DNA from: Bryopsis sp. KO-2023
Lineage: Eukaryota > Chlorophyta > Ulvophyceae > Bryopsidales > Bryopsidaceae
Assembly (NCBI GenBank): GCA_030272585.1
Contig: BSYQ01000012.1
Location: 1,736,001-1,800,000, forward strand
Length of the DNA stretch: 64,000 bases
Direction of reading: 5' to 3'
This document shows, piece after piece, positions 42,812-55,200 of this stretch (positions within the stretch are counted from its first letter, which is position 1; each line of letters opens with the position of its first letter). Below the pieces are notes generated by a model. That model had not been told where the DNA came from and did not search any database. It saw only the letters and a list, made by a program, of their open reading frames with translations. The position numbers and the translations under genes were made by a program.

Positions 42812-42944
42812 AAGTTACCCCAATGGTATTGTCACTAAGTTCCCACCTAATTTGGACAAAAATGTCGATTGCGAAAATAAACGTGTCGTATCAACATGCT
42901 TAAAAATAATCTTTTTGATGGTGCCAATCTTAAGATATTATTGA

Positions 42945-43052
42945 CCTCCCAATAATCATTAAGAATTACGAGAAATAATGATTACCTAACGATTAGTAAT
43001 GATTGCGTAATTCGTAATGATCAGTAATGATCAATAATGATCAGTAATGCTT
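42945..43052. repeat. Degenerate tandem repeat of AATGATCAGT units
   Basis: About ten imperfect units of TAATGATYAGTAATGATC type, leading directly into the GC-rich island at 43,060. Confidence 0.6.
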
Positions 43053-43059
43053 TTTCTTC

Positions 43060-43660
43060 AGCCGTGGGGCCGCCCCCTAGGAGAGACCCCCGACAGGGCC
43101 ATCCTGACGTGACCCTAGGCAATAAGTAATTCGGTGGGGGCTACGGATCCTCTGAAAGGTAGTTACGCCCTGGCTTGGCAAACGATCTCCGAGAGTCGTT
43201 CTGTTTGTCACCTGTTATTACCCCCCAGCCCACTCAGTTACGCAAGTACTTGCCGCTGATGACCGTTTCGGGCGGGGCCATCGGGAGGGCACTTGTGATT
43301 TCCCCCCTGCCCAGGGTCCACCCGGTCCCGGCCGGCCGGCCCACAGGCAGGCAGGTGTGGACGCTGCGGCTTGCGCCGTCTGGGGGCAGGCGGTCGGGAA
43401 AATTGGGCACAATGGTCCGGGGGGTAATCACCCGGCCTCCCCAGTGTTCACAGACGCCTGTGGACCGGGGGGCCGCCCCGGATCCGCTGGCGCAAGCCGC
43501 TGGGCGCTTGCGCGCTCCCACTAAACTGTTGCTATGTCGTAGGGCAGGGTCGCAGAAATTGCACTCGTGTATCTGCTGACTCTAGTGGCGCCCCGCCGCA
43601 GTATGCCCGCTCGGATTCGGGGCGAGTGTTGGCGGTCCAGCACCCGAGGTGTACAGGGAG
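43060..43660. other. GC-rich island in AT-rich surroundings
   Basis: About 600 bp of strongly GC-rich sequence inside AT-rich DNA, with imperfect inverted repeats such as GCGGCTTGCGCC (about 43,366) against GGCGCAAGCCGC (about 43,488). I find no rRNA signature, tRNA or convincing ORF. It looks foreign to its neighbours and may be the core of a structured element or a transferred piece. Confidence 0.45.
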
Positions 43661-43838
43661 TGATAATTTCCGCCCAGATTCAGTTTTGCGAATAATCCGC
43701 TATTCCACGTAACAAGCTTATATATTAATTATTATTAAGGGCCTTTTCCGGCAGGCTGTTTTCCCCTCTAAGGTCACGGGGCGCTTTGTACTTTTGCCAC
43801 AATTAGAAGCAAAAAATAATTTCGCACATGTCGCTACG

Positions 43839-44010
43839 GCCAAAGGTCTTTTCGTTTTTATCCCAACTCGATCCATTCCATCAAACTCACGTTAAGCCTC
43901 CTTCATTCTATACTCACTATTGATTGATTTTACACCCTTCAAATCAAAGGGCCTTTCGGTTTTCATCCCAACTCGATCCATCCCATCAAACTAACTTTAA
44001 GCCTCCAATA
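43839..44010. repeat. Direct repeat, two copies about 105 bp apart
   Basis: A block of about 60 bp containing ATCCCAACTCGATCCAT and TTTAAGCCTCC-like sequence occurs at about 43,845-43,902 and again at about 43,950-44,009 with a few differences. Confidence 0.65.
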
Positions 44011-44149
44011 TCGCTCTTCCGCCTTCGAAGCGCTAACCCTTAGTCGAAAATGAAGGGGCTCGTTCTTTTTATCCCCTCAAATTGTACTACAATTGTAGTA
44101 CTATTATTCAATATATAATCACATTTAAAATCACATCGTTTTATTCAAT

Positions 44150-45250
44150 GTCACTTAAAAATTCGTTCAAAACGTACGATAATACGATGCCATGCCTTGG
44201 AACCTTTCCATGGTTCATTCGGATTTAGTTCATTCCCACCATATGTCCAAGATACAAAAATTTGGCGAAACTGAAATCGTACTTCCGTGGAAATTGCATT
44301 TGTGAGTCGGGTCAACACTTTCCGCAATCGTTGGTGCTCCTCCCATGTTGCTTCGTGTATCACAATGTCCTATCACCCCTTTCGTTCCTCGGGCGTTCTG
44401 ACTGTTCTAGGACTGCTATAACAACTTTCCACAGAAGTGGTCCCAACACTTTCTTTATGACTTGCTGAAACGTATCCGGAGCATTGCGAGGTCCCAATGG
44501 CATAACAACAAACCGATCCTCAATGTCAAGCCATAGATTTCAACCTCTCTGTTGCGAGTGCAACTTATGGGATGAAGCGTCCCTTCGAAATATCTTAGGT
44601 GATATTTTGGTCTTCTCGTTGGCAATCGTACTCAATCCCACTTGCAGTATTGGTTTAGGAACAATCTGAAAGCTGCTCCTCTCCAAGGTCTGGTTGACCC
44701 TGTCCATCCTGAGGAATTGTTTCCACAACGACGGCGGAGCGAGTCTGCTATCGGTGATGCCCAAGTAGAACTTGATGGCCGAATGTTGCTATCAGCGAGC
44801 ATTATTGCCACTTTTTGCTTCACTACTTCATTCTCGGCAGGGCCAAAACGATATGGGTTCTAACGTATCGCTGGGTGGGCGCCAGTGGGTATTTTTTGGT
44901 AGTATGTTTGTCCTACATCAGCGGAAGTTCAGGCGCGTGGGTATGGAATTAATTCCCGTAGGTCTATTATGTCTTCTCGTTGAGAACAACGTAGTGATTC
45001 CGAAATTTTGGGGGTGTGCAATTTCTCCCTCAAAAATACACCTTTTCTTTTTGGAAAATGTAAAAATTGGCACGGGGTCCTTTCCCCCCTTCCAAGTTTC
45101 ACAACAATGAAAACCTCCACAAAGTGGTCCAAAAATTCGTCCCAGAAGCCAAGCTCTGCAACATTGTTTGAAATTGAGCAGGACGATTGACCTTGTGAAT
45201 AGAACGAGGGACTCGTAGTGCCCACGCCGTGTTTGGAATGCGGTCTTCAG
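44150..45250 (-). mobile_element. Ty3/gypsy reverse-transcriptase fossil
   Basis: Minus-strand pieces match gypsy RT: a STWASPI-like block near 44,770, a VMPLGPRNAPDTFQQVI block near 44,480-44,530, and a downstream EEHQRLRKVLTRL block near 44,310. The element is broken in several places and has no recognisable LTRs here. It is old. Confidence 0.6.
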
Positions 45251-47250
45251 ATTGTCTTTAGTATTTTCCCGCTTTTCATTGTGTCAGAGTATTTTTTTGT
45301 GAGCAAGGATAGGAATTTTTTTAAAACATCTCTAAGTAGTCGGTGGGTCGTTCTATGACCGGTATTGTCAGCCAACTCGTTACATCTACTGTGCCACAAA
45401 CCCGCCTCCTTGTCGGATGTTATGTCCGTGACTGGTGCAAAATCGATCAATCGATTGTTAGAAAACTAACCAAGGCAATCCCAAGACAATATCAGAGGAC
45501 AAATGCGCGAAACCATAAGTAGAAATTCGATATTCAACTAGATGTTCCCTTCCTCAATCTGGATGTTGGTGCACTTCTTGTCTATGTACACCCCGAGTCA
45601 TTTAGGAGTGACCCAATTTCTTAGCTTACATCATTGCACATAGTTCTTTGTTGCCCAACAATTCAGGTGGGCGGAAACTCAACCAATCCTGCCCCTGATT
45701 TCATATTTGATAAACTTGAGGTTCTTGCTTTGTGCCATTTTAGGTTTCATAAGATAGCATGCTATTGAGTTGCTCTTGCGACTCCCGAACCTTACGCTTT
45801 TCAACCCCTTATTTTGCTAGTGTACATAAGATTAGGATTGCTCCTGCGAGTGTCGATTCTTGAAGATATCGGGATTCTTCATTTCTTTGTCCTCTTCAGC
45901 TCTACCAACTACTAAACCTGATTTTCCGGCTTCTTTCATTATGTTCGCTTAGATAGCATGAATGGCTTCCGCTTTGTACGAAGTCCAAGTCTCCCTACCG
46001 GGGGAGCTTGTGCAAGGAATTATGAGGCCAGAATTCTCGAGGCGATTTTTCTGGGTTTGCTTCAAGGCATTTGTGGAATCATTTTCTTCCATGTAAAGTC
46101 ACCTGAAAGGTTTATACAACAGCGGCGTTGGCGGGGCCTCGGGCCCTGCATATCTATCTTGCAAATTGTATTCATGAATTAATGCTCCCCGCTCATGGTA
46201 AAAACTCAACTCAAGAGCGGCTTCAACAGGCTCGTTTAACAAATGACCAAGGGTGGACAGGAATTGCGTTTCAACAGCTTAAAAGGAGAGCCCTTAGGAA
46301 CGGAATTTTAATCCGCTTCGTCACCTCTTCTTGTCGGATTTCAACGGGTTTTGTCAAACTCTCGCTGTGAACAAACGGCCTGCCTGTCTGGGGGGTTCAT
46401 TCTATTGACCGGTCATGAGGGAAAGCACTTGGGAGAGCAACTCCTAAAGCAAGGTTCATGTTCAAAGATCAAAGCTCGAAGCTCCCCTGACACAGGCTAC
46501 AGGTACTTTGGTTGTATACCCTAATGCACTTCCAAGTCTTCTCATTACTTCCCTCACGTAATCTTTTCTACTGTTCTAACAACCTTCTAGACCTCTCTAC
46601 TGGCAGGAGACCACCAGCCACGCCGATCTGCCACAACTCATATCACTACATACGACCCCCCAATCGTGAGAGTTTCAGCGTTTGAGCGTCTATCAATGCA
46701 GTTCCAAAGAATCCTTCTGCTTATAGTTGCGAGAAGTCTCTACCCTTCTTTGTCTTTGTTTTTTCTCTCCAATCAAGATTACGTATAGGTCTAAGTAGAA
46801 GGCTATCACAAGATTGACCATTTATTTTTATTTCTTTAATGCATGGTTATTCATTATTCACTAGTGGTGATAACGTTGCAAAGGAATAAACGTCGCCTCA
46901 TTGCCCTTGTACTTACGAGGGAATTGTATGCATGATACTTGTAACACCAAGCTCGGCCTTCCAACAAATTGCAAATAGAGGAAATGGGGTCGCATCTCCA
47001 CAAAAGTGTCGTACAATATGAAACGTGTTGTCGTGCTTGCATGACTTCAAGTAGTAATGAAGTCTTTCTCAATCCAAAACTAGAGCTCAAAAACTAGAAG
47101 GAGAGTGTACCAAGGCCATTTATGAACGTTGCTAATACACAAGGTAGCAATTATCATACTTGGTGATTGGACCCTGCTACCACCGTATGGGGACAAATGC
47201 AAATGTGTCATGACATATGACACACGTGGCGACACACAGTGACACATGTG
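45250..47250. other. AT-rich region without a recognised gene
   Basis: Short open pieces only. A minus-strand stretch at 45,247-45,450 has an H...GHRTTH pattern that could be an integrase zinc-binding relic, but it is too weak to call. No other feature was seen. Confidence 0.4.
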
Positions 47251-47257
47251 TGTGACG

Positions 47258-48103
47258 TTATAACACGTGTTGCGTATCAGGTGTAAAAGATAGGGCTCTA
47301 ATGCTCGTGGCGATATCTCGCATGGTTGGAGGTTTCGTATACGCGCGAAATTCACTAATGCGCTTCAATATGTAACTATGGAGCCAATGCACGTCAAAGA
47401 TCAAGTGTAAGCAACAAAGACATACGCTCGCTAGTGACTGAGGGATGTCACGGAGACTGGCCTGAAGCCGGTTGACCCCAACTTTGGACGCCACTAGCTC
47501 TGACATTAACATATTGGCGGTCGTGCTGCTACAGAAATTGTCTCCTTTATCCGCCTTGTCGAGAGCTGCTTTTGTGGATGCCAACTCTTTTTGGGTTGTG
47601 ACGAGTTGTTTGTATCGTTTCTCCGCTTCGGTGATCAGCTTCTGGTTTTCGGTATTGTACCATTTTGTATCCGCCTGGGCTTTGGTGGCTGCTTTCCGGG
47701 AGAGGTTTAGGTCGGTGGTGAGCTGGGTAATTTCTTTCTCCTTCGTGGATATTGTTTGATCTTTTGTGGATATCTCTTCATCTTTCGCGAATAACTCTCT
47801 TTTTATAGTCTTGAGTTCCGCTTCCGCTCCGCGGGCTTTCACTTGAACATCACTCAGCTGCTGTTGAAGAGCCCGATATCGATCCTTCCAATCCGCCTCC
47901 AGCTTAGTTTTTTCCGTCGTCCGTTCCTCCTCTGTTTCCCGGAGTTTCGCCGTCAGTTCACAGATTTCCGCCTCCTGCTCATCTCTTTTTGTCACACCCT
48001 CCTGAAGCTTCTTGTGTAATTTTTCAAAATCCGCCATCACATTTGCATGTAAGTCCAGCGCCTCACTTCCAGATTCCAAGGCTTCCGCGAGCTCCGTCTC
48101 CAA
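47258..48103 (-). CDS. Coiled-coil ORF of unknown function
   Basis: 281 codons. Residues 1-200 are charged heptads (for example LTAKLRETEEERTTEKTKLE) predicting a long coiled coil; the last 80 residues are less ordered. A stop lies a short distance upstream of the first methionine in the same frame, and the frame continues with more coiled-coil-like codons before it, so the 5' end may be incomplete. It lies just downstream of the chromodomain-bearing retroelement remnant on the same strand. It could be a gag-like piece, or a host gene fragment. Confidence 0.4.
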   Translation of the reverse strand: METELAEALESGSEALDLHANVMADFEKLHKKLQEGVTKRDEQEAEICELTAKLRETEEERTTEKTKLEADWKDRYRALQQQLSDVQVKARGAEAELKTIKRELFAKDEEISTKDQTISTKEKEITQLTTDLNLSRKAATKAQADTKWYNTENQKLITEAEKRYKQLVTTQKELASTKAALDKADKGDNFCSSTTANMLMSELVASKVGVNRLQASLRDIPQSLASVCLCCLHLIFDVHWLHSYILKRISEFRAYTKPPTMRDIATSIRALSFTPDTQHVL

Positions 48104-48469
48104 GGCCTTTGTTTTCCACTCATCCCTCTGCTAACGCTCCACATGTTCCATATGGTCTGATTTGCCGGACATTTTGTATAAATGCGCTCAATGTATTGCT
48201 CTGGTGGCGGTTGCTTCTGAAGGTTCAGTGCGCTCGGCGTAACCTTTTGACGAAATAGGGCTGGAGGGTTGCAGCCTAGCTAGTTTATACAAGTGATAGA
48301 GTCACTCACTTGTCACTGATGGAAGACTTCCTCTATTGAGTGTCTCCTCATCCAAGGTTCTAGCCCGCTTTGATGTTACCCTCGCTATCTTGACTCAGCT
48401 CTCTGTAGCTCGCTCTTAGATGTATTTGATTATGTGTGAACTGATACCATCGCATCAACCATCGTTCCC

Positions 48470-49237
48470 TTCCCCACATCAATCTGCATCATCTAAAGAG
48501 GTTGCTTTCGCCGCCTTATCCGCCTTTCTTCCCGCTTAGAGCGGATTTCCTCTTTGGTCGACAAGCGCGTGCGATTTTTGAGATATTCAGCCAAAATATC
48601 GCTGGCATTGGCCAGGTGGGCTTCTGGCTCCCAAGTGGCTTCCATCAAATCAAAGCCCTTCCACAAAATCAAGTACTCCCGACGGTTGGGTGTGCCTCGA
48701 TCCCGCAGAATTCGTTCGACCTCATATTCGATGGTGCCATCCACCAACTCCCCTTCGGGAGGTTCCACCTCCCGCTCATCATCTTCTGATAAGCGGTTGT
48801 ATGCCTTCAACTTGGAGACATGGAAAGTAGGATGAATAGTCCAATGGGGTGGTAGTTGTAGGCGACAAAGCGATATCCGCTGATATCGCTTTGTCCACTT
48901 TAAATGGCCCGACAAACCTCCGGCGGATTTTTGGTGGGATCTTTTGCAAGGATTGCAAAGGAATAAATGCACTCCTCACCAGAACTTTATCCCCTGCTTT
49001 GAAGATTACTTCCCGCCGCCGTTTGTTCGCTTGGACACACATCCGCTCTTGTGCGGTTGCATACTGTTGCTTTGCCTGTTGCAGTTGCTCGTCCATTCTT
49101 TTTACCATTTCGGTTGCCATTTCGGACTCTTCTTTCGCCGTAGGTCTCGTGATCATTCTTAATGACGCTAATAGAAGTGGACTTTGACCAAATAATAATA
49201 ATAATTTTGCCTTATTTCGTGTGACGTCCAAGCACAA
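48470..49237 (-). mobile_element. Chromodomain end of a Ty3/gypsy (chromovirus) fossil
   Basis: The minus strand encodes an integrase C-terminal region (RRREVIFKAGDKVLVRS, then KIRRRFVGPFKV) and, at about 48,780-48,560, a chromodomain (EYEVERILRDRG...YLILWKGF...TWEPEAHL). Chromodomains at this place define chromoviruses and guide integration. A purine-rich stretch near 48,470 could be the polypurine tract before a lost or unrecognised LTR. The fossil is incomplete and has about two or more breaks. Confidence 0.75.
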
Positions 49238-49479
49238 ACGTCAAGAAACTTCATGAGTAGATCGAATAACTTCTTTCATTGTTGTGTGGTCAAATGGGTT
49301 GAAATCTTCAAACTTCTAAACTATTTTCTTGGAGTCAAAAAAAAATTTCATCTACATTTGATGTACACACAACAAATCGAGCCACTAAAAGCCGAACAAA
49401 AAGACCTCGAAGAGGAGGTGAAAAGACCGCGGCGTGGACGTCGCTTTCCTTCTCTTTGTTCGGTCGGTTATGTTACGAA

Positions 49480-50082
49480 TCACGTTCTCCGACGTGACCG
49501 GATACGTTTGGACGCTCTTTTCGATGTTTGAGAAGAAATGTAGCACAAACACTTCGTCTGTCCCAGCTCCCCCAGCAATTCCTCGATCGTCGTCCTGTGT
49601 TGGTCCTCCACCGTTGTCGTGGGATGTTCCCGTACGAGAGGCCCAAAAAAACGGGATGACGTGGCCGTGATGTTCTGTCGGGTGCCTTGGAACAAACGAG
49701 GGTTATGCATCCATTGCGGCGGGTAGAACGCCGTCTTCGGAATCGAGACGAGCGCGAAATCGATGCCGATATCGAACGGAATCCCCAATAGTTTCGTCCA
49801 ATAGTCCACGTCTCGATCGATAACGAAAGACGCTCGTCTCGCGTCCTTTTCGCAGTCTTTGCAAACCCGAAAAGTTGTTCCTTGCACATGCTTCACCATC
49901 GTTTCTACATGGGGCATCGCTACCACCACTCGTAACTCTCTCGCGTTCGGGGTGTCGAACGTCATCATCCCCGTAATCGACCCGGGTCCCATAAAGGAAA
50001 CGATCCCGCAATTGGCACACACTCGGGATTCCCTCCAAAACCTCTCCGCATAGTTTTCCGTCTTTTTCTTCAACATGTCCAT
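49480..50082 (-). CDS. Unidentified 200-residue ORF with two CxxC pairs
   Basis: The ORF starts MDMLKKKTENYAERFWRESR. CANC at about residues 23-26 and CKDC at about 75-78 could bind one zinc. Between them lies a hydrophobic, beta-rich stretch (ELRVVVAMPHVETMVKHV). The C-terminal part turns serine/arginine-rich and may be read-through beyond the real end. Neighbouring DNA is more GC-rich than average here. I recognise no family; a mobile-element accessory protein or a virus-like gene fragment are possibilities. Confidence 0.4.
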   Translation of the reverse strand: MDMLKKKTENYAERFWRESRVCANCGIVSFMGPGSITGMMTFDTPNARELRVVVAMPHVETMVKHVQGTTFRVCKDCEKDARRASFVIDRDVDYWTKLLGIPFDIGIDFALVSIPKTAFYPPQWMHNPRLFQGTRQNITATSSRFFGPLVREHPTTTVEDQHRTTIEELLGELGQTKCLCYISSQTSKRASKRIRSRRRT

Positions 50083-50514
50083 CGTTTATTTTTCGTGCGA
50101 CCACGCAATTCCCGTTGCACCGATGAGACTAAACAAAACCCCCCTTGTGAACGTTTTTTCCGTGGTCCGAGGCATCGTATCGATCCGAAGAAAAGAAATC
50201 CTATACCACAACAAAACACGAACACGTGTCAAGAGTGTGATAAGGTAAACCCCAAAAACGATAGGGGCAGGAAAACAATGATGAAAAAGTAAGCGGAGTA
50301 AGAAATTCTGGGAAATAGATATAACGAAGTGCAACAAATTCGATTGTTTGGGGGAGGACGTTTGATGTTATACATGAAGTGCGATACTTTGTGAATTCGA
50401 ATTCGAGTTGTATTTTTCATGAGAGTCTTCTTGCGCTGTGGTTTTGAGACGACGAATCAAAAAGGATAAAAAAAGATTTACAAAGTTTTCCTGTAAAAAT
50501 CCCCCATCGCCCGT

Positions 50515-50825
50515 CTATCCGCGATCGCTGACGCTGCCGAAGTCAAACCGTCCCCGCCCGGTATCGGAACGTGGACGAGCGGAGCCTCCTCTTGTTCTCG
50601 TTGTGCTTCTCAAGCGTTCTTCAATTGTGCCTCGGTCCAACGGGTCTTGTCGACGACCACAACCGCTTGCTTTCCATTGGGACGCATCGACGTGACCGTG
50701 ATATATAAGTGGTCTCCCGTTTGAAACCCCCAAAAACCTAGCTTTCGGCGAAGATCGCGTGGAGGGAGCCGTGCTTCGGCAACCACGTCCAAAAACGCCA
50801 ATGAGTAATGCAGCTGAAATGGCAC
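50515..50825 (-). other. Open fragment of unknown origin
   Basis: A 71-codon open piece (EARLPPRDLRRKLGFWGFQTGDHLY...) with similar base composition to the ORF at 49,480-50,082, possibly part of the same decayed element. No family was recognised. Confidence 0.25.
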
Positions 50826-50920
50826 GGCTTACAGTTACAACCGCCGTGCCGCTTCACACTTTGCTGCCATGTCGAATACCCATACTTGATTTCCCAACTT
50901 CCACAGCCTTGGCTGCCTCT

Positions 50921-51289
50921 TCAGTTTCCGATTCGCTTGATCACGACGGTTGGCCATTTTTTTCTTGGTGGAGCAATGGGTAAGGCCGGGATGTAACCCA
51001 CTACCTGTCGAGTCTTGCCGTTGCAGTCCCCGTAACGCCCTTTGGTTCTTGCATTAGGTGTGATAATCCCACTGGTATAAGGAATTTTTCTAAGATTACT
51101 GAAGCAGTTGCTCTTGTATTTATGATTGCTCCAGGAACTTTGGTCTCCATGATTTTTGATGTGGCAGTAGTGATTGCAAAAGAGCTTGTTTCCTTCATTT
51201 TTGTCATTGTTGTGATCGTTGGGACTTTTGCTATAAGCACTCGTAACGCTTTCAACCAGCCTGGATCCTAGGGCTGCTATACAATCCAC
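50921..51289 (-). mobile_element. Possible copia-type gag zinc-knuckle relic
   Basis: An open piece contains LFCNHYCHIKNHGDQSSW, recalling the CxxCxxxGHxxxxCW knuckle of copia-type gag. It is isolated and decayed, so uncertain. Confidence 0.25.
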
Positions 51290-52230
51290 TTCTTCTGTTC
51301 AGATTGCCTCAATCCATCTTGACTGGTCCGTTTGTTTAGCTATGTGACATGGAACACTCAGGTTGTCGCGGCCTTATATATATATAATAACACCTGTTAC
51401 AGGGTGTAACCTCAAAATTTGGTTCCCATACCATTTTCTGCACATCCTTCACAACAAGAGCGCTGCCACGAACTGGACTGCAGCAATGCACTAAAGATTG
51501 TGACGGCTGTATGGATGATCAATCTCGCCACAGATGGTTTTTATTATTATGATTTGTTATAGTTTATAAGGGCAGCTGGGTTGAAGTTAGACCGTCTATT
51601 GACAAGGGTCAATATATACTTTGGAAGAACTGCAAGAGCATGCAACCTTGGAGCCTATCTTGTTAAAGGGAATCTGATGGATCAAAGAGTGAATGATCAA
51701 ATTAACAATCTGCGGAAGGAAATGCGTGATCATCAGAATATACGGATTCACGTCTTTGAGGGGTGGAGCAACATGTAAGAACAGCGGGACAGCAGTTTGG
51801 CGAGATAAGGATATGATCTTGACATTGTCTAGAATAGTAATTCAAGAAGTTTTCAAGTGTCTACTGAGTTACCTCGCCTATTGCAAGTTCCATCACCAAA
51901 AAAAACTATGGTGAAGAAAAAGAAAATGCTCAGCAATCTACAATGGAGCCAAAGGAAAGAAAAATGTTTATACATGTAGCATACAGTTCTTGATCACTTG
52001 TAGACCAATTCAGTTGTGGGCTGGTAAGCTTTCTACTCTCATATGCAATGGGATGTCCCTCTTGAAGGAGAACTGCTGTAGCGCAGTTGTGGTACAAGTG
52101 CTGTATCTCTGACTAGATCAGGCCTAGGTTAGTACAGGGTCACCTCAAAGTACTATAGTACTACAGAGGTTACTTAGAGGGCGCTGTCTTAGGTTTGAAC
52201 GACTTTTATTCTTGAAGTTATCTTTCCCTT
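51290..52230. other. Intergenic, no recognised gene
   Basis: AT-rich, with a TA-run at 51,376-51,389. An open piece at 51,581-51,778 (plus) has no family match. Confidence 0.4.
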
Positions 52231-52234
52231 CAAA

Positions 52235-55200
52235 GTGTGCTCGTGTGTGTCTATCGCCCCACCCTCAGTTCGTTACACAGCTCGTATTCCACGGAGCTGT
52301 AACAACTACCCTATTGCATTGTTAGAAGCATCCGTAATTGCTTCAAAGGGTTTAGTAAAATGCGGCATAGCCAAGAAAGGTGCTTCAATTAATGCCTTCT
52401 TCACCCCCTCAAAAGCGGCCTCACAAGTTGGAGTCCAATCCCGTGTCTTTTGCTTTTTAAGCAAATCAGTGAGAGGTGATGCCAGAGAAGAATAACCATG
52501 GACGAACTTACGGAAGTAATTGGCAAGCCCGAGAAACGATCTCAAATCGTGTACCCCTTGTGGACGAGGCCAATCTCGTACTTTTTCGTTTTTCGAGGGT
52601 CTACATAGATATCTACCTTTGGGACCTACAATGAAGCCAAGGTAATGTAACTCTGTTTTGTTAAAGTCACATTCGGACTTCTTAAGGAACAATTTATGTT
52701 CTCTTAATCTTTGCATCACGGCTCGTACATGGGCCACATGTTCCTCTTGAGTAAATTAAAACGTCATCAAGGTAAATCAAGACATATTTGCCTTTCATTC
52801 CCTGAAACACATGATTCATCAGTGTTTGGAACACTGCCGAAGCGTTCGTTAATCCTATTGGGAGAACCCGGTACTCAAATAAACCAAAAGGCGTTTTAAA
52901 GGCGGTTTTGGGGATGTCTTCGTCTTTGATTCTCATTTGCCAATAACCGGCTCTGAGGGTGAGAGATCTGAAGCATCTCGCGCCTTGGAACCGATCAAGA
53001 AGGTCATCAACTCGCGGGATCGGGAATTGATTCTTGATAGTTACTTTATTTAAACCCCTATAGTCAATGCACATCCTGAAACCTCCACTTTTCTTAGGAA
53101 CAAAGAGGATCGGAGCGCCCCACGGTCTAGCACTCGGCTGAATTAATTTTTTGGATAAGAGGTCGGACAACTGGTCCTCTATCTCTTTCCTTTCAGCAGA
53201 GGTGTATCTAAATAAGGGTCTATTGACCGAACGCGTTGCATCCACCGAAGGGATATCCGTTGCCACTGCCCTTTCTGGAGGATATTCCGCAAACCAAAAA
53301 TAAACAAATCATTAAAGTCCTTCGACAGAGCTTCTATTTGCTCCTTATGAACTTTGTCCGATTCACTCGTCTTATCCGCCAACTTCAGATGGGATGGTGT
53401 TACGATGTCGTGGAATGACGCCGGTCGCAACGGCAATTCCTTTGATCTAAGCCTAATCCCGAGTCAGACATACGACTGTCTGTACTACAAAGCCGCTACA
53501 AATGGTATCTCTTCTATCTCACGAACTACCAACGAAGTAGGTTTTATTGAAGTATCTTTTAACTTCCTTTTAACCTGTGGTATCGAGAGTAGAGATGCAA
53601 CCAGTCTTGGGGGAAGATCTTTACCCGTAGCTTTGGGTAATAATCCCTGACGAAGCAATATTCGTTGATGGGATGAAGTCGTCAAAGCGCACTTCTTTTC
53701 AAAGAAGTCTAAAACCACTTTACGCTTCTGCAACCACGTATCACCAAGTATAATATCAAATCGATCTAAAAGTTCCAACACCATACAATCAAGCTTTTCC
53801 CGATAGCCTTAAATTTTCAGTGTGATCTTTGTCTCTCTCAATATATCAATATTATCCCCATTCGTCAACTCGGCCTGTGATCCAACGGTAGCTTGATAAG
53901 CGATCCCATTTTGTTCACAAAACTGTTTGGACAGGAAAGCTAATCCTTAAGCTCTTGAGTCCAAAAGACAATTGGCGGGGATTCTACTCAAGAGCCCCTC
54001 AAAATGCATTGCAAGTTTATCTCGCATGAGAAGTTCTGTTGCTTCTTCCGGCATTTTGGGTACGGGGGATCATAGAAACATTCTCGGGCCAAGGAATGCC
54101 AGGAAGTCTTTTCCGACTTTTCCCCTTTTTGGTTGTGAATGAGATTGTTCCCTTCTTGTATTGTGCAATCAATCTCATTGAGGTCAAGGTTGGATGCAAC
54201 TCTTTAGACCTTGCAGGAACAAGAGTGCAACAAGAAGTATCATGGGGAGATCTCTTCTTTGCGAGAAGATAGTGATCGAGATATTTGTTGATATCCTTGA
54301 AAAGAGGATTCAACCACACATGTTGTCCACCTAAATTTCTTTCCAGAAATTAAGAAGCTGTGCAACATGTATTACATAAGGCATTGTTTACATCTGAACA
54401 CCCATGGAGCGTAAATACGCGGCCTGAAAGCGTCTCAAGACGTTGCAACTCCGCCTTTGTAATTCCTCGGTGAAAATTTTCTCTCTCATCCCTAAGTTCC
54501 ACAGAAGATTTCATTTCTTGACTCTTTTGACTTCTGGTCAAGATTGGTGCAAGAAAAGCATCACAATCGATGTCCATTGGGTCAATTGTGGAATGTGGAT
54601 TCAGATTCTTTTGATCTCTCAATTGTGTCCACTCAAGTGGGACTTCACAAGAACTGGGGTTCACTTTTTTAGACTGACCACACTTATGGCCTCTTGCCCA
54701 CGATTCCCCACAAAACCAGCATAAGCAAGCTTTCTTGCGAGCTTCCCTCTCACTCTCAGTCAACCGTACCACCGGTCTTTGTGAGGGTTGAGTGCCACTT
54801 TCAGCTTTAAGCCTTGGTTGCTTAGGTTGTTGCCTCTTCTTACTTCCTTTGGTTGGATCTGAGAAGGTAGTTTCCATACTTCTCTTTTTAGCCTTTCGGT
54901 CCGTAGTTTTCATCGGAAAACGAGCATTGTGACCACATACGTTCGCAAGGCCGAATAGCTTCTCCATTCCCGACCGAGTGTATCAGTCTCCACTTGTTTG
55001 CACAAGTGTGGATGGAGACCCCTCAGAAGGATCCAACACTTGGTGGTAAAATTCATTGGCTCTCTACGCATTATCAAATGAGCATCCACAAAGCAAACAA
55101 AGCCGGGAGTATCGGCCTTCTGGTCAATATGATCCTTGCAGGAAGTAAGGGCATTATTTATGGAGAAATTTGTGGCAAGATTTCCAAATGTGCCATCTTA

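Noticed and set aside
43060-43660. Ribosomal RNA spacer or gene
   Set aside because: High GC but none of the conserved rRNA core sequences could be recognised.
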